In this document: positions 56,454 through 64,000 of the stretch, one piece after another
Layout of the letters: each line of letters starts with the position of its first letter
Position numbering within the stretch: the first letter of the stretch is position 1
Origin: Devosia sp. MC521
GTDB taxonomy: Bacteria; Pseudomonadota; Alphaproteobacteria; Rhizobiales; Devosiaceae
Assembly (NCBI RefSeq): GCF_014127105.1
Contig: NZ_CP059902.1
Location: 1,831,001-1,895,000, forward strand
DNA: 64,000 bases
Reading direction: 5' to 3'
The notes under the pieces: generated by a model
Seen by the model: the letters and a program-made list of their open reading frames with translations, nothing else
What the model was told of the DNA's origin: nothing
Database searches by the model: none
Made by a program: the position numbers and the translations under genes

Positions 56454-57520
56454 GCGGCTTATCTGCTTTCCAACATTGTTTGGACATTTAGAAGGCGCGA
56501 AGGCTCTTCACAGGACTAAGTATTAGTCGTGGCAGATGTCGCGCCTTAGTGTCCCCTCAATCCGGACGGAACACCTTGTTCGTCCCATAACGACCGTTGC
56601 ACCGGCGCGGCCATCTTGGAATACGCCGGTATCACAATATTCTTTTCCGTCAATGCGTTAAGGCGGTAGTCTTTCTTACCCCTGAACCAAGTAGGCAGGT
56701 CCTGAATATCGAATTCGACTCTGCCTTCCAAATTGCTGAGTAAGCCAGAGTATTTTTAGCGACTTCACGGCAGTACCGCTACATCTCGCGGATATCCGTG
56801 CGACCTGCGGTCGACACCCGACAAGAACGCACCACTGCGCCTGCAACACGCCATCACCATGGCTTTCTCCCCTCGGTGGAATGACCGTCTCAAGACCTTC
56901 ACTGCGAGACTGCGCGTGAGCGCCTGGTTGTCGAGCGGATTGCGTGCAATGACGTCAACGCCCTCCAATCCAGTATTAACTGCGCAAGCTCTGTAGAGTA
57001 CCTGCAGCACTTCAGCCCCGGCAGGACCCTTCCAATGTGATTGCGAAAATACAGGGCGGATAAGGCAGTTCCGTCGTCGCCAAGGCTTTCCTTCCAGCAC
57101 TCAGCAGACCCGTGGTAAAACCACGATCAACGAAGAACATCTCGCAAACATTTGACCCATGTGACAGTCTAGAGCAATATTTTCCGCCTCCGATGTCACC
57201 CACGGAGCAACTTTCCCCTGCATGCGGAAAATGACTTAACTCTCTCGATCTGCACTTCCCCAAAAACTGACCAAAGTCTGCTGGGTATCTGGTTAATGCG
57301 TGCCGTATTGAGAATGAGGCATCCGCCATGTCCCGAGACAGCAGAGTTCACCGCGCTATTTCCAGCAGCATTCATCAATCTCAAGTTGAACGGCGTCATG
57401 ATGTTCGCTGGCCCGCATACTATGCCGTGCGGTGTGCCGTCATTCTCTAGGGGCCGGGTGCCCACAAACCTCAAGCTAGTACGCCGGAGCCGAACTTAAA
57501 GCCCGGCTCCGGCGGATCGC
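56454..57520. other. Gene-poor stretch after the FtsI-like gene
   Basis: About 1.07 kb without a gene I can support. Minus-strand frames at 56546-56731, 56765-57100 and 57012-57474 overlap, lack ribosome sites and match nothing I know. The last part of 56546-56731 (MAAPVQRSLWDEQGVP) looks somewhat protein-like and could be a remnant. Confidence 0.4.
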
Positions 57521-58552
57521 TTATTGTGCAGCTGCGCGCGCGGCAGTCAGCCAAGTATCGACCAATTCGCGGTTTTCAGAAATCCACGCGGCCGCCTGCC
57601 CTACGACGTCGTCGTCACCAGCGTTCATCGCCGCATTTTGTGCATAGACGTCAGCGATAGGAATCTCGCCGTTTTCGAGCAGAGAGCGTACCGCTGGGTT
57701 GTCATCAAGGAACGCCTTATTGACGACAGCATCAATGCTGTTGGCCGGGAAGCCAAGCACGCAGGGATCACTGACACATCCCTCAACGCCGTCGCGGATC
57801 GCCGCGTCGGTGAGCTCAGCCAAATTGTCAGGAAGGTTCACTTCCGGAACGTTGATCCACACAACGTCTTCACCAGGAACGAGCTCGTTGACGGTCCAGT
57901 TCGGGGTCCAAGTGTAGAACAGGATTGGGCTGCCGGATTCATACGAAGCAACAGCGTCGGCCATTGCCGCAGGATAGCCTGCCTTGATCAGATTGACGTG
58001 GTCATTGAGCTCATAAGAATTCATGTGGTGCTCAATAACCAGCTCGCATCCCCAACCGGGTGGACACGCGACCAGATCAGCCTTGCCATCCCCGTCACGG
58101 TCAAATGCAGCTTTCACATCGTCGCGCTTGAAATCGTCAAGTGAGGTGATGCTCAGGGCTTCGGCACTAGCCTTGTCGACAAGATAGCCTTCGATAGCGC
58201 CTCCGCTAACGACCGACCCGATGATCTCGGCTGTACCCTCAATTGCGTCCTTGTATGGGTTGTGGATGGGGAACCACCCGTCGACCCAAAGCGTAACGTC
58301 GCCATAGCCAACAGACTGGTAGAACGCGGGGTTATCGAGGGTCAAAACAGAGCTGACAGAATATCCAAGCTCGCTCAGAAGTTGGCGGTAGATCTCGGTA
58401 TAGAACCAGCCCGTGTCCCAGGTCGGCTGAGCCATAATGACTTCTGTGTCTTTCCCCGGCTGCTGCTCTTGAGACAGCGCGGGAGCGCTGAGGCTGGTGG
58501 TTACAAGCATGAGCATGGCTAGGGAAGGAATTGTCTTGAGACGGAACATCAC
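57521..58552 (-). CDS. proX: Glycine betaine/proline ABC transporter substrate-binding protein
   Basis: The 343-residue periplasmic protein has a signal peptide (MFRLKTIPSLAMLMLVTTSL...ALS). The mature fold has aromatic residues for the betaine cage in QPTWDTGWFYTEI, VTLWVDGWFP and LFYTWTPNW, plus ACPPGWGCE. A loop DRDGDGKADL resembles a calcium-binding EF-type loop and is common in this family. It is the last gene of the proV-proW-proX operon on the minus strand. Confidence 0.93.
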   Translation of the reverse strand: MMFRLKTIPSLAMLMLVTTSLSAPALSQEQQPGKDTEVIMAQPTWDTGWFYTEIYRQLLSELGYSVSSVLTLDNPAFYQSVGYGDVTLWVDGWFPIHNPYKDAIEGTAEIIGSVVSGGAIEGYLVDKASAEALSITSLDDFKRDDVKAAFDRDGDGKADLVACPPGWGCELVIEHHMNSYELNDHVNLIKAGYPAAMADAVASYESGSPILFYTWTPNWTVNELVPGEDVVWINVPEVNLPDNLAELTDAAIRDGVEGCVSDPCVLGFPANSIDAVVNKAFLDDNPAVRSLLENGEIPIADVYAQNAAMNAGDDDVVGQAAAWISENRELVDTWLTAARAAAQ

Positions 58553-58642
58553 TGTTTTTGTCTCCTTTGCTTTGCTTTTCGTGGATCCGCCGATCGAGCG
58601 GAGGCGAAAGGGGTTATGGTCCCCAGGGGGCGGCCGTTGGTC

Positions 58643-59572
58643 TTAGGCCGCTTTTCTGTCCGTGGGCATCGGCGCTATTGCGCGTGGCCGGAACATAGAA
58701 AACAGAGTTTGGCGAAGAGAGATGGCTGGCACATTGCTCTGCGCGCCGAACCCTTGAGTGATCCGGTCGAGCACGATGGCGAGAATGACAATACCAACGC
58801 CACCCGCTGTCGCCTGCCCAACATCAAGACGTCCCAGGCCGGTGTTCACCACCAGGCCAAGCCCGCCCGCACCGATCAGTGCAGCGATGACGACCATCGA
58901 CAAGGCGAGCATCAGCGTCTGGTTGAGACCGGCCATGATGGTGCGCATTGCCAGAGGCAACTGCACTTCGACCAATGTCTGCAGCGAAGTTGCCCCAAAC
59001 GCATCAGAGGCTTCGATCAGGTCGCCGCGCACGTTGCGGATGCCCAGATTGGTCAAACGCACGATTGGCGGCAGCGCGAAGATCACGGTGGCGATAATCC
59101 CAGGCGCCATGCCCACCCCAAACAGCATAACGATGGGCACCAGATAGACGAAACTCGGGATGGTTTGCATGACATCCAGCGAAGGTCGTAAGACCTTCCA
59201 CGTCATATCGTTGCGCGCGGCCAGAATACCCAGCGGAATACCGATTAGAGCGCAGAACAGCACCGATGTGATAATCATCGCGAGCGTCGTCATAGTCTGC
59301 CCCCACAGCCCGATCATGTCGATAAAGACGAATCCCAGCACCGTGAATATAGCCATGCCACGCCCTGCGAATTTGAGCGCCAGAACGGCAAAAACCAGCG
59401 TCGTCGCGAGCATCGGCACAAAGGCCAAAAAGGCGTCGAGTGCATTCAGCACTTGTGAGATCGGCACCTGTAGGGCGCGGAAAAACGGACGGAAATTTGG
59501 GACCAGCCAGCCGCGAACAAAGCCGTTCACCCATTCATCGAACGGTATAATCATAAAATCGGATGGGCTCAT
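58643..59572 (-). CDS. proW: Glycine betaine ABC transporter permease
   Basis: The 309-residue inner-membrane protein has about seven hydrophobic segments and the coupling motif EASDAFGATSLQTLVEVQLPLA cut to its core EASDAFGATSLQTL. It starts at ATG 59572, overlapping the end of proV by 4 bases (ATGA). Partner of the ATPase and binding protein. A Pro/Met-rich tail ends the protein. Confidence 0.93.
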   Translation of the reverse strand: MSPSDFMIIPFDEWVNGFVRGWLVPNFRPFFRALQVPISQVLNALDAFLAFVPMLATTLVFAVLALKFAGRGMAIFTVLGFVFIDMIGLWGQTMTTLAMIITSVLFCALIGIPLGILAARNDMTWKVLRPSLDVMQTIPSFVYLVPIVMLFGVGMAPGIIATVIFALPPIVRLTNLGIRNVRGDLIEASDAFGATSLQTLVEVQLPLAMRTIMAGLNQTLMLALSMVVIAALIGAGGLGLVVNTGLGRLDVGQATAGGVGIVILAIVLDRITQGFGAQSNVPAISLRQTLFSMFRPRAIAPMPTDRKAA

Positions 59573-60825
59573 CGAGCGCCTCCTTCTTGGGTGCCCATCT
59601 GCGCTTCGGCCTGGGCCGCTTCGGGCGTTTCTGCCTCAACCTGATCAGCAGAGATCTGTGCGAACACGGCCTCAGGCTCGACTACGCCAAGCAAGCGATT
59701 GTCGTCGTCGGTAATTGCAATCGGCAGGCCAGCACTGGCCGCGCCATAGAGCGCCGAGAGCTGCGTGTCGCGATCTGTCGTTGGGTAGTCCGTGACCATC
59801 ACATCGGCGAGTTTTACGTCGTCATCGCCACTGTCTCGGTCTGCGACTGCCGCCTGCTGATAGGTAACGAGCCCGGCAAGGTCCTCCCCGTCCATAACGT
59901 AAACCGCATTGAGGTTCTCATCTTCCATACGCCTAACAGCGTCTCCCGCCGTATCTGTGTCGAGCTGCATAACCGAGGGGACGCTCGCCACCGTCTCGGC
60001 GGTGAATACCCTGCCGCGATCAATATCGGCAACAAACGCAGCGACGTAGTCATCAGCTGGGTTGGAGACGATGTCCTGCGCCGTACCGATCTGAACGACC
60101 CGACCATCTTTCATGATCGCAATTTTGTCGCCCAGCAGCAGCGCTTCGTTGAGATCGTGGGTAATGAAGATGATTGTCTTTTTCAGCGCGCTCTGCAGCG
60201 CCAACAACTCGTCCTGCATTTCTCGGCGGATCAGCGGATCGAGTGCGCCGAACGGTTCGTCCATGAGCAATATTTCGGGGTTGGTCGCAAGTCCGCGTGC
60301 CAGCCCGACGCGCTGCTGCATGCCGCCAGACAAATCAGCCGGCTTGCTGTTGGCCCACGACGCTAACCCAACTTGCTCCAGCGCCGCCATCGCCTGCGCC
60401 TGCCGTTCACTCTGAGGCACACCCTTCACCTTCAGGCCAAACGCTGCGTTTTCAAGAATTGTGCGGTGCGGAAACAGCGCGAAGTGCTGGAACACCATGG
60501 TAATCTTGTTGCGTCTGATGTCGCGCAGCTTAGCGGCTGAACACGATGCAACATCATCACCGTCAATGAGTATCTTGCCGCTCGTTGGCCGGATTAGCCC
60601 ATTGAGCATCCGCACCATCGTCGACTTACCCGAACCTGAGAGCCCCATGATCACGAAGATCTGGCCCTCTAGGACGTCGAAGCTGGCGTCCTGAACGCCA
60701 ATCGTCTGCCCCGTCGCCTGAAAGATGGCTTCTTTGCTTTCACCACGCTTCAAAAGATTGAGCGCTTCATTCGGTCGGCTACCGAAGATTTTGAAGACCT
60801 TTTCGACCCTCAACTTGATATTCAT
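59569..60825 (-). CDS. proV: Glycine betaine ABC transporter ATPase with CBS domains
   Basis: The 418-residue ATPase has Walker A MGLSGSGKSTMVRML, signature LSGGMQQRVGLARGLA, Walker B ILLMDEPFGALD and switch FITHDLNEA. After it come two CBS-like modules (VQIGTAQDIV...; LADVMVTDYPTTD...), which in OpuA-type transporters sense ionic strength. The last 40 residues are an Ala/Glu/Gln-rich tail. It is first in the operon, so its promoter is in 60826-61021. Confidence 0.93.
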   Translation of the reverse strand: MNIKLRVEKVFKIFGSRPNEALNLLKRGESKEAIFQATGQTIGVQDASFDVLEGQIFVIMGLSGSGKSTMVRMLNGLIRPTSGKILIDGDDVASCSAAKLRDIRRNKITMVFQHFALFPHRTILENAAFGLKVKGVPQSERQAQAMAALEQVGLASWANSKPADLSGGMQQRVGLARGLATNPEILLMDEPFGALDPLIRREMQDELLALQSALKKTIIFITHDLNEALLLGDKIAIMKDGRVVQIGTAQDIVSNPADDYVAAFVADIDRGRVFTAETVASVPSVMQLDTDTAGDAVRRMEDENLNAVYVMDGEDLAGLVTYQQAAVADRDSGDDDVKLADVMVTDYPTTDRDTQLSALYGAASAGLPIAITDDDNRLLGVVEPEAVFAQISADQVEAETPEAAQAEAQMGTQEGGAR

Positions 60826-62153
60826 AAGACCTCGTATTCTAACACAGCAAGAATACAGATAAGCACTACCCCAATATTCTTACGAACTTCTCAAATACAA
60901 AATATATTCACCCCGAAAGGATGGTCCTTTCAGAGAGAAGTTCTAAACTCTGTCGCTTGTTTGTGCACATGGTAGGCCAGCACAGTTGTCACATCAACCA
61001 TAAAACTGCCAAAATTTATCCTTGACACCGTTCCAAGAAACCACAACCACGCCAAAACTTCTGACAAAATACAAGGAAACCGCTAGTTATACTGAGACTT
61101 CACGCCCCCCCCTCCCATCACCAAAGGCAGGCAGTTCTGGTCAAAAAAAGTTCGTCGCCGGAGTGAATTTGAACCAGACCACCGCCGGACATGGCAGCAG
61201 CCACCTCATAATCAGGTGCGCACGCCCCCGAAGTCGAAGATCCCATTACGAAGCAGAAAGCACGGGGTGGAACCGCTCAATATTCGCCTCGAAGCAACCC
61301 TCGGGGCGCTGGCGACCATCCTGCCAAGCAAACGCCTCACATCGAAACCGTAGCTACGGTCGTGGCGAAGGGCATTCGTAGCCGCAAAGAGTTCGTTCTG
61401 GGTCTACGATGCTCGAGAAAATCAGCTCTCAGGGCCGATAGCCCGATGGAACAGCCGTCCTCATGGCGCGCGCAAATTGGCATCACATCGCGGCATCGAT
61501 GATGTGTTGACCCAGTTCTGATGTCGTCAATGGCGTTGACAACTCAAGCCACCATTTCGGACCTTCAGTCAAAGACTTGCTGAAAGCTGTCATTAGGTTG
61601 GGCGACAGCTATGCGCCCTCGTTTCCGCCGTCGAGACGCACGCGTTACCATCCCAAAAGCGGACACCTGAGGCTCTGCCTGGTCGAAGGCCACGACTAAC
61701 TGAAGCAGGCCCCAATTCGGTCGTTCGATCATCTATGGCCATTTAGCGAGGCAGCTGTTCGGCGTCGAAATTTTGATGGGATCTAGGCAGCCCTTCGTTC
61801 ACCTGTAGCGGGGCAGCAATGATGGCCAGTTCGCCTTTGGCCACTTCCCCCTAGACCGCTGGACACTCGACCACGCAAACCAACAGGATACACCCAATAG
61901 AAAGAAAAGTCGTATCGCGGTGCCCCAAACCTTCCAGGTCGTACGTGCCGATTTTCTATTAATCATGTCCTTAATCGCGAGATCACCGATGTGCGTAATT
62001 CTGACCTGATCGACGCCCGTCCAAGATTGTCGACGCAGGAATTAAACCTTTTGTCGTTCGATATACCGCTGAAAGCGTTTACCTAGCTGGCCTTGCTAGC
62101 CCCCCTTTCCTTGCCCATATTCGGTGACATGGCACGCCATCAAGGAGCGGGAT
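60826..62153. other. Gene-poor stretch before the SDR gene
   Basis: About 1.33 kb. The first 100 bases are AT-rich (60840-60910) and should hold the proV promoter. Beyond that, frames are short and interrupted; the frame 61022-61381 has low-complexity, non-conserved composition. It may contain worn remnants of a mobile element, but I cannot name one. Confidence 0.4.
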
Positions 62154-62906
62154 ATGTCTTTTGAGCGTAAAGTTGCCTTGGTTACCGGGGCTGGTTCGGG
62201 CATCGGCGAAGCGATAGCAAAGGAACTCGCCTCGCTCGGCGCGCGGATTGTCGTCACCGACATCAATAAGGGTTCGGCGGAACGCGTTGTAGGCGAGATC
62301 AAAGCCAGCGGAAACGAGGCCGCGTCCTTTATCATGGATAGTGCTTCACCTGAACAGAACGAAGCTGCTGTCGCCTTCGCCGTCAAAACCTACGGCAAGC
62401 TGAACTATGCCGTGAACAATGCCGGCATTGGCGGTAAGGCCGCACCCTCGGGGGAAATCGACATTACCGACTGGCAGCGCGTTATCGACATCAACCTCAA
62501 TGGCGTCCTCTACGGCATGCGCTATCAGATTCCGGCCATGCTGCAGGCCGGCGCGACCGAAAGCGCCATCGTCAACATGGCGTCGATCCATGGCGCGGTC
62601 GCGGCTATCAACAACTCTGCCTATACCGCCGCCAAGCATGGCGTCGTGGGGCTAACCAAGAACGCAGCTGCTGAGTATGGTCCGCAGGGCCTGCGCATCA
62701 ACAGCGTTGGCCCCGCCTATATCAACACGCCGCTGCTCGCCAACCTGCCGGACGAGTTCCGCAGCGCGCTGATCGCCCGCCATCCGCTCGGTCGGTTGGG
62801 CAGGCCCGACGAGGTCGCCAAGCTCGTCCGCTTCCTGCTCTCGGATGACGCCTCCTTCATGACCGGCGGCTACTACTTGGTCGACGGCGGCTACACCACT
62901 GTCTAG
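62154..62906 (+). CDS. Short-chain dehydrogenase/reductase
   Basis: The 250-residue classical SDR starts at ATG 62154 with AAGGAG 8 bases upstream. Cofactor loop TGAGSGIG (11-18), the NNAG motif in AVNNAGIGG, the catalytic Ser in MASIHGA, Y157-x3-K161 (SAYTAAKHG), and the C-terminal [13 protein letters not shown] are present. An Asp after strand 2 (VVTDINKG) favours NAD over NADP. The substrate is not known. It stands alone, 181 bases before the metal ATPase gene. Confidence 0.93.
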   Translation: MSFERKVALVTGAGSGIGEAIAKELASLGARIVVTDINKGSAERVVGEIKASGNEAASFIMDSASPEQNEAAVAFAVKTYGKLNYAVNNAGIGGKAAPSGEIDITDWQRVIDINLNGVLYGMRYQIPAMLQAGATESAIVNMASIHGAVAAINNSAYTAAKHGVVGLTKNAAAEYGPQGLRINSVGPAYINTPLLANLPDEFRSALIARHPLGRLGRPDEVAKLVRFLLSDDASFMTGGYYLVDGGYTTV

Positions 62907-63087
62907 CCATCAATACCTGCAGCCCGCATGCTATGTGTTTCGGGCTGCCCCCTCCAAAGACGACAGAATCCCGGCAACGCCAGCGTCGACCTTCAGCGAT
63001 ATTGATTTCGTAAGCCGGTTCAGGGTTAGATAAAATTCCAAAGGCTGCCGTCACTCCGCGGAAGTCAGGCCGGGGACAAGACGTCCA

Positions 63088-64000
63088 ATGCAATTATCAC
63101 TGCAAAGCCGATTGAATGTAGCGCTTCTGACAGTGGCATTGGTCGGGCTTGCTGCGGGCGTGGTTCTGATGCTGGCTGGCAATAACGAACTCGCGAGGAT
63201 AGTCTGGACCGCGGGCGTCGTTCCCGTGCTTGCCGCCCTTTTGGTGGAGATCTCCCGCAGCCTTCTCAAGGGTGAGGTGGGTCTCGATATCGTCGCCGCC
63301 CTCTCTATGTCCGCCGCCCTGTTCTTTGGCGAGACGCTGGCGGCTGCCGTGGTAGCGCTGATGTATTCGGGCGGGACCTTCCTCGAAAGTTTTGCTGAAG
63401 GCCGTGCCCGTCGCGAGATGAGCCAATTGCTCTCGCGCGTGCCACGCACTGCTACAAGGCACGCGAATGGCAGACTTGAAGATGTGCCGCTCGATGCTAT
63501 CGAGCCGGGGGACCTCCTACTGATCCGCCAGGGCGACGTTGCACCCGCCGACGGCGCCATTGCAAGTGATGGCGCCGTGCTGGACCAGTCGGCCCTGACC
63601 GGTGAATCCATGCCGGTGCGGCTCAGCCGCGGCCAGGATGTGATGAGCGGATCGACCAATGCCGGCGAGGCTTTTAATCTTCTTGTCTCGCGGCGCGCTT
63701 CGGACAGTACCTATGCCGGCATAGTGCGGCTGGTAGAGGCCGCACATACTTCAAAGGCGCCTATGGCGCGACTTGCAGACCACTACTCGCTGCTTTTCCT
63801 TTTGATCACAGTTGTTCTGGCCACATCTGCGTGGTGGTTCACTGGCGACCCCATCCGTGCAGTGGCCGTGCTTGTCGTCGCCACCCCCTGCCCTCTTATT
63901 TTAGCTGTCCCAGTTGCTCTGGTCGCCGGGCTGTCGCGCGCCGCGCAGTTTGGCGTGTTGATCAAGGGCGCACGGCCGCTAGAGGCCCTTGCCAGCATTC
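63088..64000 (+). CDS. Heavy-metal P-type ATPase (partial, runs off the window)
   Basis: ATG 63088 opens a frame that stays open to the window end (304 residues). There is no N-terminal metal-binding domain; membrane helices start at once. Visible parts: a VGLDIVAALSM helix, FLESFAEGRARREM, the actuator loop LDQSALTGESMPVR (TGES), and the transmembrane metal motif T-P-C in VATPCPLILAVPVAL, followed by LIKGARPLEALASI. The phosphorylation motif DKTGT should come just outside the window. The TPC form differs from the CPC/CPH copper/zinc pumps and is placed in the P1B-5-like group; the metal is uncertain. Confidence 0.88.
   Translation, partial: MQLSLQSRLNVALLTVALVGLAAGVVLMLAGNNELARIVWTAGVVPVLAALLVEISRSLLKGEVGLDIVAALSMSAALFFGETLAAAVVALMYSGGTFLESFAEGRARREMSQLLSRVPRTATRHANGRLEDVPLDAIEPGDLLLIRQGDVAPADGAIASDGAVLDQSALTGESMPVRLSRGQDVMSGSTNAGEAFNLLVSRRASDSTYAGIVRLVEAAHTSKAPMARLADHYSLLFLLITVVLATSAWWFTGDPIRAVAVLVVATPCPLILAVPVALVAGLSRAAQFGVLIKGARPLEALASI

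Noticed and set aside
56546..56731. 61-residue minus-strand frame after the FtsI-like gene
   Set aside because: Somewhat protein-like end but isolated and without a start signal; at best a remnant.
61022..61381. 119-residue plus-strand frame in the proV-SDR gap
   Set aside because: Composition is not coding-like and no ribosome site is visible.

Overview
The window looks like a chromosomal segment of an alphaproteobacterium of the order Hyphomicrobiales. My best guess is a Devosia-like organism, by gene style and not by any search. Supporting signs are a clpS-clpA pair, an accB-accC-aat block next to DUF2155 and NDUFA12-type complex I genes, a B12-dependent class II ribonucleotide reductase (nrdJ), an RNase E with a long acidic/arginine-rich tail, an HWE-type histidine kinase, and intergenic palindromes with a TCAAG loop.

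Layout. 1-3.6 kb: tail of an unknown gene, then a roughly 358 bp tandem repeat (about 2.4 copies) whose middle copy carries two insertion sequences: an IS5-like element (1113-2406, 4-bp AGCT repeats) and an IS1-like element (2501-3286, 9-bp target duplication). Both transposase genes are frame-disrupted. 3.7-4.4 kb: a FitAB/VapBC-type toxin-antitoxin pair. 4.4-32.4 kb: mostly conserved housekeeping genes. These are clpS-clpA, a D,D-carboxypeptidase with a SPOR tail, a MATE exporter, azlCD, tRNA-Leu(CAA), the cell-wall pair amidase-PBP1A, rne, an aminotransferase and a GNAT enzyme, a DsbA-like protein, aroQ-accB-accC-aat-APH, DUF2155 and NDUFA12, and nrdJ.

32.4-46.1 kb is an accessory island and the most interesting part. 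It holds (i) an ATGA-overlapping operon of a DUF2235 (Tle1-like alpha/beta hydrolase) protein with a C-terminal LysM domain and an AAA_13-type ATPase with a zinc-hook-like CxxC; (ii) two tandem secreted ClpP-fold proteins; (iii) a PD-(D/E)XK protein with an unusual N-terminal domain; (iv) a minus-strand pair, one member of which carries an ExK nuclease signature; (v) an HNH-like protein; and (vi) a reverse transcriptase of the defence-associated type. The island shows decay. In-frame TAG codons interrupt the ATPase and one ClpP-like gene, an in-frame TAA interrupts the reverse transcriptase, and the 3' end of the reverse transcriptase is joined to an antisense fragment of a coiled-coil gene. 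The right edge cuts into a sugar ABC transporter permease, which is followed by a twice-frameshifted ABC ATPase gene.

48.6-54.6 kb: signalling genes (single-domain response regulator, large hybrid histidine kinase with two receivers, HWE kinase, MarR regulator). 54.7-56.5 kb: an extra FtsI-like transpeptidase gene. 57.5-60.8 kb: a proVWX-type glycine betaine transporter operon. 62.2-64 kb: an SDR oxidoreductase and the start of a TPC-motif heavy-metal P-type ATPase that runs off the window. Stretches 56.5-57.5 and 60.8-62.1 kb hold nothing I can recognise.
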